The position numbers were made by a program, and so were the translations under genes. A DNA stretch of 23,964 bases from SOIL31 sp964636815 (GTDB lineage: Bacteria > Babelota > Babeliae > Babelales > Vermiphilaceae): NCBI GenBank assembly GCA_964636815.1, contig CAZWTF010000009.1, forward strand, positions 1 through 23,964, given 5' to 3'. Every line of letters starts with the position of its first letter. The first letter of the stretch is position 1. Positions 16,070 through 23,923 of this stretch are shown here, piece after piece. Under the pieces are notes generated by a model, which was not told where the DNA came from, ran no database searches, and worked only from the letters and a program-made list of their open reading frames with translations.

Positions 16070-17419
16070 TTATTGCCCAAAAAGAGATAGCAGTTCATAC
16101 ACGTTGTGAAAACGCTTGACGGTGCATGAGGTTTTTTCAATAGTCTGATTTTTTGCAACCAAAAGCGTTGTAATACCAAACTTTTCAGCTTCTTTGATAA
16201 GGTGACCAATGTTATTAATTGGTTTTATTTGTCCGGTAAGGCTGATTTCACCTAAAGCGATTGATTTTTCAGGTAATGGTTCTTGAAAATAGCTGGAAAG
16301 TAGCGCAAATGCTGTACCAAGATCACTTTCCGCTCCACTGATTTTAAAACCACCACTCACTTTAAAAAAGATGTCTTGCATGCTTAATTTTATTTTGACG
16401 TATTTTTCTAAGATTGCCGCAATGAGTACCACTTGTTTGTGATCTAAACCAGAGACAACTCGTTGTGGCATTGTTAATTTTGAAGCATTAGTGAGCGCCT
16501 GTAATTCAAGTAAAATTGGACGAGATCCTTCCATGATACTGATAATGGCTGATCCAGGAGCATGTGACATTTCACTTAATAAATGTGCGTTAATATTTGG
16601 TACTTCTTGTAATCCATGTTGTTCCATAGAAAAAAAGCCAAGTTCATTAATTGCACCAAATCTGTTTTTTACTGCCCGCAGTATTCGCGTTTGCCAACGG
16701 TCTTCACCTTGCAAATAAAACACTGCATCAACCATATGTTCTAAGGTTTTTGGTCCTGCAATAATACCTTCTTTGGTGATATGTCCGGTGATAATAACCG
16801 TGATATTGTTTTCTTTGCTTAATCGCATTAATTGGAATGCAGCTTCGCGCAGTTGTCCAACGCTTCCGGGTAATGTGGTTGCATCATTGATGTAGCAGTT
16901 TTGTATAGAATCGATAATCATAATGTCTGGCTTTTGTTCTCTGGCGGTTGCGATAATGCCGGTGAGTTCTGCTGCATCAGAAAAAAGAAGTGAGGATGTA
17001 GCAGCTTTAAGACGTAAAGCACGTCCTTTAAGTTGTTGCAATGATTCTTCTGTAGAAAAATAAAATACGCGTTTTGTTTTTGCTATTTCATACGCAACTT
17101 GCAACAATAAAGTTGATTTACCAATACCAGGATCTCCGGTAATAACAATGAGTGATCCAGGAATAAGTCCTCCTCCAACAACACGGTCCCATTCGCCAAT
17201 GCCAGAAAGTATTCGTGGTAAATTTTGCGTGTCTATTGAATCTAATGATACGAGTTGAAGTGAATGTGCTTGGGAATATATTTTTGTAGTACCGTGTGCT
17301 GCAGAGATTACATTTTCAACTAATGAGTCCCATTCTTTGCATTCAGGACAACATCCCATCCATTTAATAGTTATGTAACTGCAACTTGAGCATTTAAATG
17401 ATGTTTTTGTTTTGTTCAT
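16070..17419 (-). CDS. radA: DNA repair protein RadA
   Basis: RadA/Sms, a RecA-related ATPase that drives branch migration of recombination intermediates. From the ATG at 17419 it is 449 aa, near the family's usual 450-460. In order: a zinc finger with CSSC and CPEC (Cys 10, 13, 24, 27), the Walker A motif GDPGIGKS (95-102), a Walker B-like MIIDSIQ, the RadA-specific KNRFG motif, and a C-terminal Lon-protease-like domain (GGFKISGAESDLGTAFALLS). A TTG at 17455 and an ATG at 17431 extend the frame, but the distance from start to first Cys fits 17419; no clear Shine-Dalgarno is seen for any of them. It is divergent from the exported kinase gene at 17536. The 3' end is present twice in the window. 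Confidence 0.95.
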   Translation of the reverse strand: MNKTKTSFKCSSCSYITIKWMGCCPECKEWDSLVENVISAAHGTTKIYSQAHSLQLVSLDSIDTQNLPRILSGIGEWDRVVGGGLIPGSLIVITGDPGIGKSTLLLQVAYEIAKTKRVFYFSTEESLQQLKGRALRLKAATSSLLFSDAAELTGIIATAREQKPDIMIIDSIQNCYINDATTLPGSVGQLREAAFQLMRLSKENNITVIITGHITKEGIIAGPKTLEHMVDAVFYLQGEDRWQTRILRAVKNRFGAINELGFFSMEQHGLQEVPNINAHLLSEMSHAPGSAIISIMEGSRPILLELQALTNASKLTMPQRVVSGLDHKQVVLIAAILEKYVKIKLSMQDIFFKVSGGFKISGAESDLGTAFALLSSYFQEPLPEKSIALGEISLTGQIKPINNIGHLIKEAEKFGITTLLVAKNQTIEKTSCTVKRFHNVYELLSLFGQ

Positions 17420-17535
17420 AGAATTTATCATAAAGGAGCGTAGATATTTTTGCAAAATATTGATTAAGCCTCAATAACCATAGCATTCTATTCAAGACCC
17501 TATTAAAAAAATAAATGAAGATTAAGGAGTAGTGC

Positions 17536-18450
17536 ATGAAGATACATAAAAGTTTAATTGTTTCTTTATTATTGTTTGCTCAAAGTAGTATTGCGCGTTT
17601 AAAAGTTCTTGATACCAATCCTCAAAATATAAAATTAATCAAAACATTAGAAATGCGTTTTTGTTATATCAGCTTTGTAGAAATTAACGGCGAAGAATAT
17701 ATTGTTAAGCAAAAAAAATCAGATTGTATACGCAAAATTGGGAGTGTGGTGCGGGATGCAATAATGGCGCATTATGCAGAAGATTTTATTTATGCACATT
17801 TAGTTGATATTATTCCTGCTGGCCAAAGTTTTGCTGGAAAACCACGTGTAGATTGGCCCGCAACAATTCATACTGTTGCTAAAGGTAAAATGATTAAGGC
17901 TCAAGACAGTCAATTTAATAGTATGAATATAAAACAAGCTAATATTGGATTTAGACGTGATATGTTACCATGGATGGCTAAAGATGCAAGATTAGTAAAA
18001 ATGGTAGCTTATGACACGTTTTTTTCTAATCATGATCGGCATAGAGGAAATCTGTTCTATTATAAAAAAGAAGATTTATTGACCGCCATTGATATGGATT
18101 CTGCATTTAAATATAACCTGTGTGCGCTTGCATGTGAGAACTTTACAGCAATGCTTAATGATAGAAGATTGCAATTGAGTGGTAAGGAGATAAATATTCT
18201 TGTTCAATATAGAAAACATCTACAAGCTTTGATTAATCGGCACAATCCAGAAGAGACTTTACGTATGTATGATTATTTTGTTGAAAAAGCAGGTTTTATT
18301 GAGGGGTCAGAGCTGTATACAGAACGGCTTGCTTTGGAATTGGCGAGTAATAGAGCTATCATTGCGCAGAGCTATCAGGATGCTCAAGAGTTGGTGAAGA
18401 TTGTTGGTAAGTTGATTGAAAAGCAGAAGGGTCTGTCTACGCGGGCTTAG
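17536..18450 (+). CDS. exported kinase-fold protein (HipA/PI3K-like), paralog 3
   Basis: Protein of 304 aa, the third member of the family found at 3191 and 4215 but about 12 kb away from them. The signal peptide is short and clear (MKIHK, SLIVSLLLFAQSSIA, cleavage at 20). The landmarks are complete: YIVKQKK (K58), VVRDAIMAHY helix, SNHDRHRGN loop (D167, H169, N172) and AIDMDSAF (D186). The linker PATIHTVAKGK matches PATLHTLAKGE of paralog 2. AAGGAG lies 7 nt upstream of the ATG. It stands alone between divergent radA and the pseudouridine synthase gene and is followed by a hairpin. Kinase activity and export are inferences from motifs; a role shared with the island kinases is likely but unproven. 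Confidence 0.62.
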   Translation: MKIHKSLIVSLLLFAQSSIARLKVLDTNPQNIKLIKTLEMRFCYISFVEINGEEYIVKQKKSDCIRKIGSVVRDAIMAHYAEDFIYAHLVDIIPAGQSFAGKPRVDWPATIHTVAKGKMIKAQDSQFNSMNIKQANIGFRRDMLPWMAKDARLVKMVAYDTFFSNHDRHRGNLFYYKKEDLLTAIDMDSAFKYNLCALACENFTAMLNDRRLQLSGKEINILVQYRKHLQALINRHNPEETLRMYDYFVEKAGFIEGSELYTERLALELASNRAIIAQSYQDAQELVKIVGKLIEKQKGLSTRA

Positions 18451-18474
18451 TGAGATTTTTGTATTAAAATCTCA
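18451..18474 (+). terminator. hairpin after kinase paralog 3
   Basis: A perfect 9-bp inverted repeat TGAGATTTT / AAAATCTCA (18451-18459 and 18466-18474) begins immediately after the stop codon. It lacks a following T-run, so termination would be weak; it also overlaps the region where a -35 for the next gene would lie. Confidence 0.5.
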
Positions 18475-18480
18475 TGGTTG

Positions 18481-18489
18481 TGGTATAAT
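18481..18489 (+). promoter_or_regulatory. extended -10 promoter, possibly giving a leaderless mRNA
   Basis: TGGTATAAT has the TGn extension and a perfect -10 hexamer (18484-18489). The usual start of transcription, about 7 nt downstream, coincides with the A of the ATG at 18496. No Shine-Dalgarno sequence lies between them. Confidence 0.6.
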
Positions 18490-18495
18490 AAAAGT

Positions 18496-19218
18496 ATGAA
18501 TACAACAAAAACCCAATCAAATTCTTTAAGTAAATACCTTGCCCAGGCGGGTATTGCTTCACGTCGTAAGGTAGTGGATATCATTAAATCTAAGGTTGTC
18601 ACCGTAAACGGTGTCATGATCAATGAACCAGGATTTAAAGTTAATCCCAATGATTGTGTGCGAGTTCAAGATACCTTGATCCGTTCAGAAGAGAAGATTT
18701 ACCTTCTTCTGAATAAGCCTAAAAACTGTATTACAACGGTATCTGATGATCTTGGCCGTCATAATGTTATTAATTTGATTGCACAAGATGTAAAACAACG
18801 TATATATCCAGTGGGTCGATTAGATCGTAATACCACAGGGTTATTGGTGCTTACCAATGATGGTGATCTTGCCCTGAAGTTATCTCACCCACGTTTTGAA
18901 GTAGAAAAAGTATACCACGTGCAGCTTGATAAGGCATTGACGCGTGCTGATATGAATAAAATAATAAACGGCCTTCAGTTGGAAGACGGCTTTATTCAAG
19001 TTGATGCTATTAATTATTTTCCTGATCGATCAAAGCAAAATGTAATCGTTGCATTGCATAGTGGGAAAAATTTGATTATTCGCCGTATTTTTGAACATTT
19101 AGGTTATGATGTCAGAAAGCTTGACCGTGCAAGTTATGCAGGGTTAACCAAATCCCGTCTTGAGGTTGGTCAATGGCGACATCTGACCAGACATGAAATT
19201 TCTCAATTAAAACAGTAA
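18496..19218 (+). CDS. rluB: 23S rRNA pseudouridine synthase, RluB/RsuA family
   Basis: Protein of 240 aa that isomerises a specific uridine in rRNA to pseudouridine. An N-terminal S4 RNA-binding domain (LSKYLAQAGIASRRKVVDII, residues 11-30, through VTVNG) is followed by the catalytic domain, with the signature GRLDRNTTGLLVLTNDGDLA; Asp110 is the catalytic residue. HPRFEVEKVYHVQL and IRRIFEHLGYDVRKLDR complete the RsuA/RluB/RluF signature. RluB (large-subunit position 2605) fits better than RsuA, but the target is not certain. An in-frame ATG at 18478 lies before the promoter -10, so 18496 is the better start. It ends at a strong terminator. Confidence 0.9.
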   Translation: MNTTKTQSNSLSKYLAQAGIASRRKVVDIIKSKVVTVNGVMINEPGFKVNPNDCVRVQDTLIRSEEKIYLLLNKPKNCITTVSDDLGRHNVINLIAQDVKQRIYPVGRLDRNTTGLLVLTNDGDLALKLSHPRFEVEKVYHVQLDKALTRADMNKIINGLQLEDGFIQVDAINYFPDRSKQNVIVALHSGKNLIIRRIFEHLGYDVRKLDRASYAGLTKSRLEVGQWRHLTRHEISQLKQ

Positions 19219-19221
19219 ATA

Positions 19222-19253
19222 AAAAAGCTCCGGTTTAAACACCGGAGTTTTTT
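19222..19253 (+). terminator. intrinsic terminator after the pseudouridine synthase gene
   Basis: A 7-bp GC-rich stem CTCCGGT / ACCGGAG (19228-19234 and 19241-19247) with a 6-nt loop, an upstream A-run and six following T. It begins 3 nt after the stop codon. Confidence 0.95.
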
Positions 19254-19346
19254 GTATTAAAAATTTTAAGATATATTTTTTAATTTTTGCTGACTTCCAG
19301 TACACTGCTCATATTTAACATGATATGCGCAGGAGTTTTTTTTTAC

Positions 19347-20669
19347 ATGGAAAATAGTTATTTAAAAATTGAACAATCGCCAGCATTGCACGGAGAAGCA
19401 AGACTTTCTGGAGCAAAAAATGCTGTGCTCGTTACTATTGCATCATTAATTTTAACAACCGGTAAATCGGTATTACATAATGTTCCCGCTTCGGCTGATG
19501 TTTTTGAGATGATAGAGTTGCTGCGCCATTTTGGTGCAGTTATTTTTTTTGATGAAGTACATCATCAACTGTTTGTTGATACAGCATTGTTGCATGCGTG
19601 GGATGTGAGTAGTGCGATGATGAAAAAAACCCGAACATCTATTTTGGTGATGGGACCGCTGTTGGCACGCTTTGGCAAAGCGCAGATAGGTGGACAACCC
19701 GGTGGTGATGCAATTGGTAAACGTCCCATTGATTATCATTTAAAGAATTTTGCAAAGATGGGAGTCGCTATTCATCATGAAGGTGATTACGTGTACGCAG
19801 AGACTGAAAAGTTAACTGCTGCAAAAATTACTCTTGAATATCCAAGTGTCGGTGCAACAGAAAATATCATTATGGCAGCAACGCGGGCCCAAGGAGCGAC
19901 GAAAATTATTAATGCCGCTTGTGAGCCTGAAGTTTTTGATTTGATTGCGTGTCTGACAAAAATGGGGGCAAAAATAAAAATTGATGCTCCGGCAACAATT
20001 ACCATAGAAGGCGTTGATGTTTTAGGTTCGGTAGAACACACCATTATGTTTGATCGGCTTGAAGCTGGATCATTACTTATTGCAACTGCAGCAACCGGCG
20101 GAGAAATATATATTCCTGATGCATGTGCTGATGTTTTAGATGTTGTTCTGATGAAGTTAGAAGAGATGGGGCATGCAATTGCTGTTGGTGCAGATGGTAA
20201 AGGTATTCATCTTCAATCCACTCGGACACCACGTGCGGTGTCATTCAAAACTGGTCCATATCCACAATTTCCTACTGATTTACAACCACCTATGATGGCG
20301 CTGCAATGTACAGCTGTAGGAATGAGTGTTATTGAAGAAACAGTGTTTGAAAACAGATTTCATCATGCACATGAACTGATCAAAATGGGTGCGTCTATCA
20401 AAATTGAACATAATAAAGTTATTATGACAGGCGTTGAAAAATTATATGGTACGCACGTTGTTGGTGCAGATATTAGAGCATGCATGGCATTGGTTGTTGC
20501 AGGTTTAGTTGCACAAGGTACTACCACTATTGCAGGGTTGCATCACTTTAAGCGTGGGTATGATGCGCTAGAAAATAAATTACAGCAATTAGGTGCATAC
20601 GTGACTGTGCATGAAGATGAAACCATTGTTGTGTCTGAAAAGAAAATAGAAAAACAGTTGTTGCAGTAA
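19347..20669 (+). CDS. murA: UDP-N-acetylglucosamine 1-carboxyvinyltransferase (MurA)
   Basis: First committed enzyme of peptidoglycan synthesis: transfers enolpyruvate from phosphoenolpyruvate to UDP-GlcNAc in the cytosol. From the ATG at 19347 it is 440 aa, close to the usual 420-440. LSGAKN (K24) holds the substrate-binding Lys, TRTSILVMGPLLAR and PGGDAIGKRPIDYH follow, then FPTDLQPP and ADIRACMALVVAG near the C-terminus. The catalytic loop has Asp121 where E. coli has Cys115 (PGGC), the known fosfomycin-insensitive form. An upstream in-frame ATG at 19287 would add 20 residues not typical of MurA; AGGAG at 19331-19335 lies 11 nt before the chosen start. Convergent with atpG, with only 7 nt between stops. 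Its presence implies the cell makes peptidoglycan precursors. Confidence 0.95.
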   Translation: MENSYLKIEQSPALHGEARLSGAKNAVLVTIASLILTTGKSVLHNVPASADVFEMIELLRHFGAVIFFDEVHHQLFVDTALLHAWDVSSAMMKKTRTSILVMGPLLARFGKAQIGGQPGGDAIGKRPIDYHLKNFAKMGVAIHHEGDYVYAETEKLTAAKITLEYPSVGATENIIMAATRAQGATKIINAACEPEVFDLIACLTKMGAKIKIDAPATITIEGVDVLGSVEHTIMFDRLEAGSLLIATAATGGEIYIPDACADVLDVVLMKLEEMGHAIAVGADGKGIHLQSTRTPRAVSFKTGPYPQFPTDLQPPMMALQCTAVGMSVIEETVFENRFHHAHELIKMGASIKIEHNKVIMTGVEKLYGTHVVGADIRACMALVVAGLVAQGTTTIAGLHHFKRGYDALENKLQQLGAYVTVHEDETIVVSEKKIEKQLLQ

Positions 20670-20676
20670 AGTTTGC

Positions 20677-21528
20677 TTAAAAATTACCAGCAAGTTCAGT
20701 AATTTCTGTAGTGATTTTTGCTTGGCGTACTTTATTGTATTCCAACTTTGTTGTGTTTAGTAAATTATGTGCGTTGCGTGTTGAATTATCCATAGAAATA
20801 AAGCGCGCTGCATGTTCAGAAAGTAGCGATTGAAAAATAAGGTGCTGAACTTGAGCTTCAACATATTGCATAGTAAGTGCATCTAAAATGGTGTGCGGCG
20901 CTTCATCCCAGATATATTCTTGCGTTGGCGGAGTTACTTGAGTTGATATTGCTGTAGGGTCAAATGGAATAAGGTTTGTCACGGTCGCTTTTTGTACAAA
21001 AAAGTTTTTGAAGACATTGCTGATAATAGTAACTGATGTATACGCAGGCGTTGCTGTCATAATCATATCAGTTAGCTCTTGTGAGATGGTTAAAAAGTTA
21101 CGTGCTGTGAGTATTGGGAAAGAAGAGATTAATTTGTCAGGATAATTGTTGATTAAATAATCAATTGGTTTTTTGCCGACAGCGGTAAAGTGGAAATTTT
21201 TCGATGGATTTTGTGCAATATAACTTTGTATCATTTTTGATATTTGTGTATTAAAACCACCACACAAACCTTTTTGTGATCCAATAACAACAATGAGTGG
21301 GTTGTTGTCTTCACCACGTGGCATTAGGCGTTCATTTGTCCATGATGGTGTGGCTAGTTGAACTTTGGTAAATAATGATTTCAGTTCATTAAGGTAATTG
21401 CTCAGTGGTTCTTGTTTTGTTTTAAGCCGTGAATGAGCTGACATAGAAATAATACGCATCACATCAGTGATTTTTCTTATTGTGGTGATTGTTTTAATGC
21501 GGTTGCGCATTTGAATGAGTTTTGACAT
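20677..21528 (-). CDS. atpG: F1F0 ATP synthase gamma subunit
   Basis: Central rotor shaft of F1 ATP synthase, 283 aa, normal length. The N-terminal helix IRKITDVMRIISMSAHSRLK, the conserved SQKGLCGGFN turn and the C-terminal helix EHAARFISMDNSTRNAHNLL followed by LEYNKVRQAKITTEITELAG are all typical. I placed the start at ATG 21528 because GGAG lies 4 nt upstream on the minus strand and the family begins there; the longer frame to 21597 adds 23 unusual residues. No other atp gene is in the window, so atpG is separated from the alpha and beta genes that normally flank it. It is convergent with murA and divergent from the YacP gene. Confidence 0.93.
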   Translation of the reverse strand: MSKLIQMRNRIKTITTIRKITDVMRIISMSAHSRLKTKQEPLSNYLNELKSLFTKVQLATPSWTNERLMPRGEDNNPLIVVIGSQKGLCGGFNTQISKMIQSYIAQNPSKNFHFTAVGKKPIDYLINNYPDKLISSFPILTARNFLTISQELTDMIMTATPAYTSVTIISNVFKNFFVQKATVTNLIPFDPTAISTQVTPPTQEYIWDEAPHTILDALTMQYVEAQVQHLIFQSLLSEHAARFISMDNSTRNAHNLLNTTKLEYNKVRQAKITTEITELAGNF

Positions 21529-21676
21529 GGAACTCCATAAAAAGCCTAAAATAAAGCGATTATAGTTTAATCTACCTTTAGTTGAGATGTTTTTCAATGA
21601 AATGTGTAGGTGACTGTTGTTTTACGTAAGGCTTTATTATACTTAAAGGGTAAGAGTAGGTAAAGTTAAGGGATAT

Positions 21677-22267
21677 ATGATTATTGTAGTGGATGCTTAT
21701 AATCTTTTGCGATCCGTGCCACCGTATAAAAAAACGATTACGGACAGAGAACGTATGCAATTTATTGCTCGGTTGAGTGCGTATGGTCGTCGCAAGGGGC
21801 ATAAGGTAGTTATTGTTTTTGATGGAGGGCCCCATGAATGGCCATTTAAAGAACATATGAAAACGGTGACTATTGTCTATTCAGGTATTCATGAAAGTGC
21901 AGATGATTATATCAAAGAGTATATTGAAGCTCATCACATGAAAGATCTTTTATTGGTATCATCAGATAGTGAACTGAATCGTTGTGCGGATCGTTTAAAT
22001 ATTCCTTCTATCGATTCATCAACATTTGCTCATCTTGTATATCAAGAGCTGTCCACAAAACAGGTGGCTTTGCATACGCAAGATGATGTTGTTAAATTAC
22101 ATGAGGGTGGTACTGTTGATATTGATGCTTTGATGATGGAAGCAAGTAAAGTTGTGCCTCAAAAAAGTGAAGATGTTATTGCCGAAACGCCAAAGCGTCA
22201 TCACGTAAAGCAACATGACGTTAGTAAACAAGAGCGTGCGTTATTGAAAAAGTTAAAGAAGTTATAG
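21677..22267 (+). CDS. NYN-domain (YacP-like) nuclease
   Basis: Protein of 196 aa with a PIN-like NYN fold, of the family of B. subtilis YacP/Rae1, a ribosome-associated endoribonuclease. The acidic metal-binding residues are in the expected order: VVDAYNLL (D6, N9), VVIVFDGG (D49), ESADDYI (D76, D77) and VSSDSEL (D97). After about residue 125 comes a variable, mostly charged tail ending in a basic segment (ALLKKLKKL), which may contact RNA or the ribosome. AAGGGAT lies just upstream of the ATG. It is 9 nt before tsaE, so the two are probably co-transcribed. The specific RNA target is unknown. Confidence 0.85.
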   Translation: MIIVVDAYNLLRSVPPYKKTITDRERMQFIARLSAYGRRKGHKVVIVFDGGPHEWPFKEHMKTVTIVYSGIHESADDYIKEYIEAHHMKDLLLVSSDSELNRCADRLNIPSIDSSTFAHLVYQELSTKQVALHTQDDVVKLHEGGTVDIDALMMEASKVVPQKSEDVIAETPKRHHVKQHDVSKQERALLKKLKKL

Positions 22268-22276
22268 GTTTATTGT

Positions 22277-22708
22277 ATGTATGCTAAAGAAATAGTGTAT
22301 TCACTGGATGAGCATCATGTGGTTATCCAAGAGCTTAAAAAGTTAATGCCGATGGTGCAGATATTCGCTTGTGTTGGTCCGCTTGGTGCGGGTAAAACAA
22401 CAACTATAAAAGCGTTATTGCGTAGTTGTGGTGTAACAGGAGTTATAACAAGTCCAACATTTACGTATGTAAATGAATATACCAATGATAAACATGAAGA
22501 TTTTTATCATTTTGATTTGTATCGTGTTAGTAGTGTGGAAGAATTTCAGGCGCAGGGTTTTGATGAATATTTATATCAACCCAATAGTTGGGCATTCATC
22601 GAGTGGCCAGAAGTGATTAAACCATTGCTTACGCATAATGTCTGTTGGGTGAGTTTTGACTATCATGAAGATCCGGATAAGCGGGTCGTAAATATAGAGT
22701 GTGAATAA
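22277..22708 (+). CDS. tsaE: tRNA threonylcarbamoyladenosine biosynthesis ATPase TsaE
   Basis: ATPase that works with TsaB and TsaD to make t6A at position 37 of ANN-decoding tRNAs, in the cytosol. Length 143 aa is usual. The Walker A motif GPLGAGKT spans residues 34-41, followed by SPTFTYVNEY, the FYHFDLYRV strand and the EWPE motif near the C-terminus, all in family order. The start at 22277 is 9 nt after the YacP-like gene; only a weak AGG precedes it, suggesting translational coupling. TsaB, TsaC and TsaD are not in the window. Ends at a hairpin shared with the convergent gene. Confidence 0.94.
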   Translation: MYAKEIVYSLDEHHVVIQELKKLMPMVQIFACVGPLGAGKTTTIKALLRSCGVTGVITSPTFTYVNEYTNDKHEDFYHFDLYRVSSVEEFQAQGFDEYLYQPNSWAFIEWPEVIKPLLTHNVCWVSFDYHEDPDKRVVNIECE

Positions 22709-22737
22709 AAAGCTTCATGTGTTTTGTATGAAGCTTC
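22709..22737 (-). terminator. convergent terminator between tsaE and the 22767 gene
   Basis: A 9-bp stem AAGCTTCAT / ATGAAGCTT (22710-22718 and 22728-22736) with a 9-nt loop. On the minus strand it is followed by TTTTT, so it fits the gene ending at 22767. On the plus strand the tail (CTCTGG) is poor but the hairpin lies directly after the tsaE stop, so weak bidirectional use is possible. Confidence 0.75.
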
Positions 22738-22766
22738 TCTGGTTGTATGCTTAAGGAATACTGATA

Positions 22767-23573
22767 TTATGAGTTTGATGATGTTTCTTCTTGTAGTAAA
22801 CTGTCTGGAAGATCTGTCAGAATATTATTGATCAGTACTGTGTAAGCAATAGCTATCTCTCGGTATCTTTTTTTCATAGCGATAAGCAATGGGTCAAATT
22901 CATTTTCTTTTTGTGCCAATCCACTTTCAGCAAACTTTCTGATTTTTTGTGCATTTCGATATAGCAGTATATATTCATCAATAAATTGAGTCCACGTTGG
23001 TGATTTAATGAAAGTCTCTAGCAAGCATGACAGCTGTGCATTATATTCATCTTCTGTTGTGAGCTTATCGCGTAATTGATCTTTTAGCGTTGATTCTTGA
23101 GATACCATTTTTTGCGTTACATTATCCCATACATTATATGATTCTTGCATTTTTTCTTCTGGTAGGAGTAAGAACCTTAACTTATGATTTAAATTACAGA
23201 GCAGTTGCTCTTTTTTTGCTTTATACTCAGTAAGTGCAATTTTTTCTGTCTTTGATAATGTATCAATACTTTTGGTTGATAGTGCCGCAATAAGTTTTTG
23301 GTCTGTTTTTTTAATATCATCGTTTATGGCTTGTAACTCACTCATTACTTTATTATCGAGAGAAAACGGAACTTTTGGCACTAACGACATTCTTTTTTTA
23401 GCTTGGGGAGTTAATTCGATTAAGATGCTTTTCGTAAAGATATGAATTCCTGTGTGTTGCCTGTTATTATTATCAGTTCTTGTGATTTCTCTAATGAATG
23501 CTGATGGTTTTTCCATACAATTGCTTGCAAGTGAAACTGCGAAAACTAATGAAATTAAAGCATATTTTTTCAC
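22767..23573 (-). CDS. secreted hypothetical protein with coiled-coil character
   Basis: Protein of 268 aa that I do not recognise. GTG 23573 is the start: AGGAG lies 6 nt upstream on the minus strand. MKKYALISLVFAVSLASNC looks like a signal peptide. A Cys at residue 19 follows LASN, which is a poor lipobox because of Asn before Cys, so ordinary cleavage near SLA is equally likely. The rest is hydrophilic and helical, with long charged stretches (about 85-140 and 210-245) that suggest coiled coils, and no catalytic motif. It is alone between tsaE and tRNA-Tyr. Secretion is inferred. Confidence 0.75.
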   Translation of the reverse strand: MKKYALISLVFAVSLASNCMEKPSAFIREITRTDNNNRQHTGIHIFTKSILIELTPQAKKRMSLVPKVPFSLDNKVMSELQAINDDIKKTDQKLIAALSTKSIDTLSKTEKIALTEYKAKKEQLLCNLNHKLRFLLLPEEKMQESYNVWDNVTQKMVSQESTLKDQLRDKLTTEDEYNAQLSCLLETFIKSPTWTQFIDEYILLYRNAQKIRKFAESGLAQKENEFDPLLIAMKKRYREIAIAYTVLINNILTDLPDSLLQEETSSNS

Positions 23574-23752
23574 GAATATCTCCTGGGTTCTGGTTTCTTG
23601 GGATTATTTTGAGCTATACATTAAGATGTTTGGGGTTAGATGTAAAGGATAAGGTTGTGAGTAATAAAAAGGTTATGTGGGGTTTATTAGGGCGAAAATG
23701 GGTCGATTTTTGAACTTTTTTTAAAAAAATGACGTTTTTCGTTAAAATTCAG

Positions 23753-23781
23753 TTGAAATCTATTTAAAAAAACAATATCAT
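23753..23781 (+). promoter_or_regulatory. promoter of tRNA-Tyr
   Basis: TTGAAA (23753-23758) and TATCAT (23776-23781) are separated by exactly 17 nt, each a 5/6 match to sigma-70 consensus. Transcription would begin about 27 nt before the tRNA. The rest of the 241-nt gap after the secreted protein gene shows no other clear feature. Confidence 0.6.
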
Positions 23782-23814
23782 AATTGAACAAGCTTGTTGG
23801 AATGCTTGGGCAAA

Positions 23815-23899
23815 GGCGAGGTTCCTGAGCGGCCAAAAGGGGCAGACTGTAAATCTGTTGACTATGTCTTCGCTGGTTCGAATCCAGCCCTCGCCACCA
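23815..23899 (+). tRNA. tRNA-Tyr (anticodon GTA)
   Basis: The acceptor stem GGCGAGG pairs with CCTCGCC (23889-23895), followed by ACCA, so CCA is encoded. The anticodon loop CTGTAAA contains GTA at 23849-23851. A class II variable arm (GAC-TAT-GTC) and the T arm GCTGG-TTCGAAT-CCAGC are complete, as expected for bacterial tRNA-Tyr. Length 85 nt. Confidence 0.97.
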
Positions 23900-23923
23900 T
23901 TCTTCGCTAAAGCTTTGAATGGT
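23896..23923 (+). repeat. hairpin overlapping the tRNA 3' end
   Basis: A 7-bp inverted repeat ACCATTC / GAATGGT (23896-23902 and 23917-23923) uses the discriminator base and CCA of the tRNA as one arm. It encloses GC-TAAA-GC. No T-run follows, so it is not a classic terminator. It could influence 3' processing, or be part of a dispersed palindromic repeat. Confidence 0.45.

Noticed and set aside
22767..23573. Lipoprotein call for the 22767 gene based on Cys19
   Set aside because: The residue before Cys is Asn, and the usual lipobox consensus is not met, so a plain signal peptide is at least as likely.
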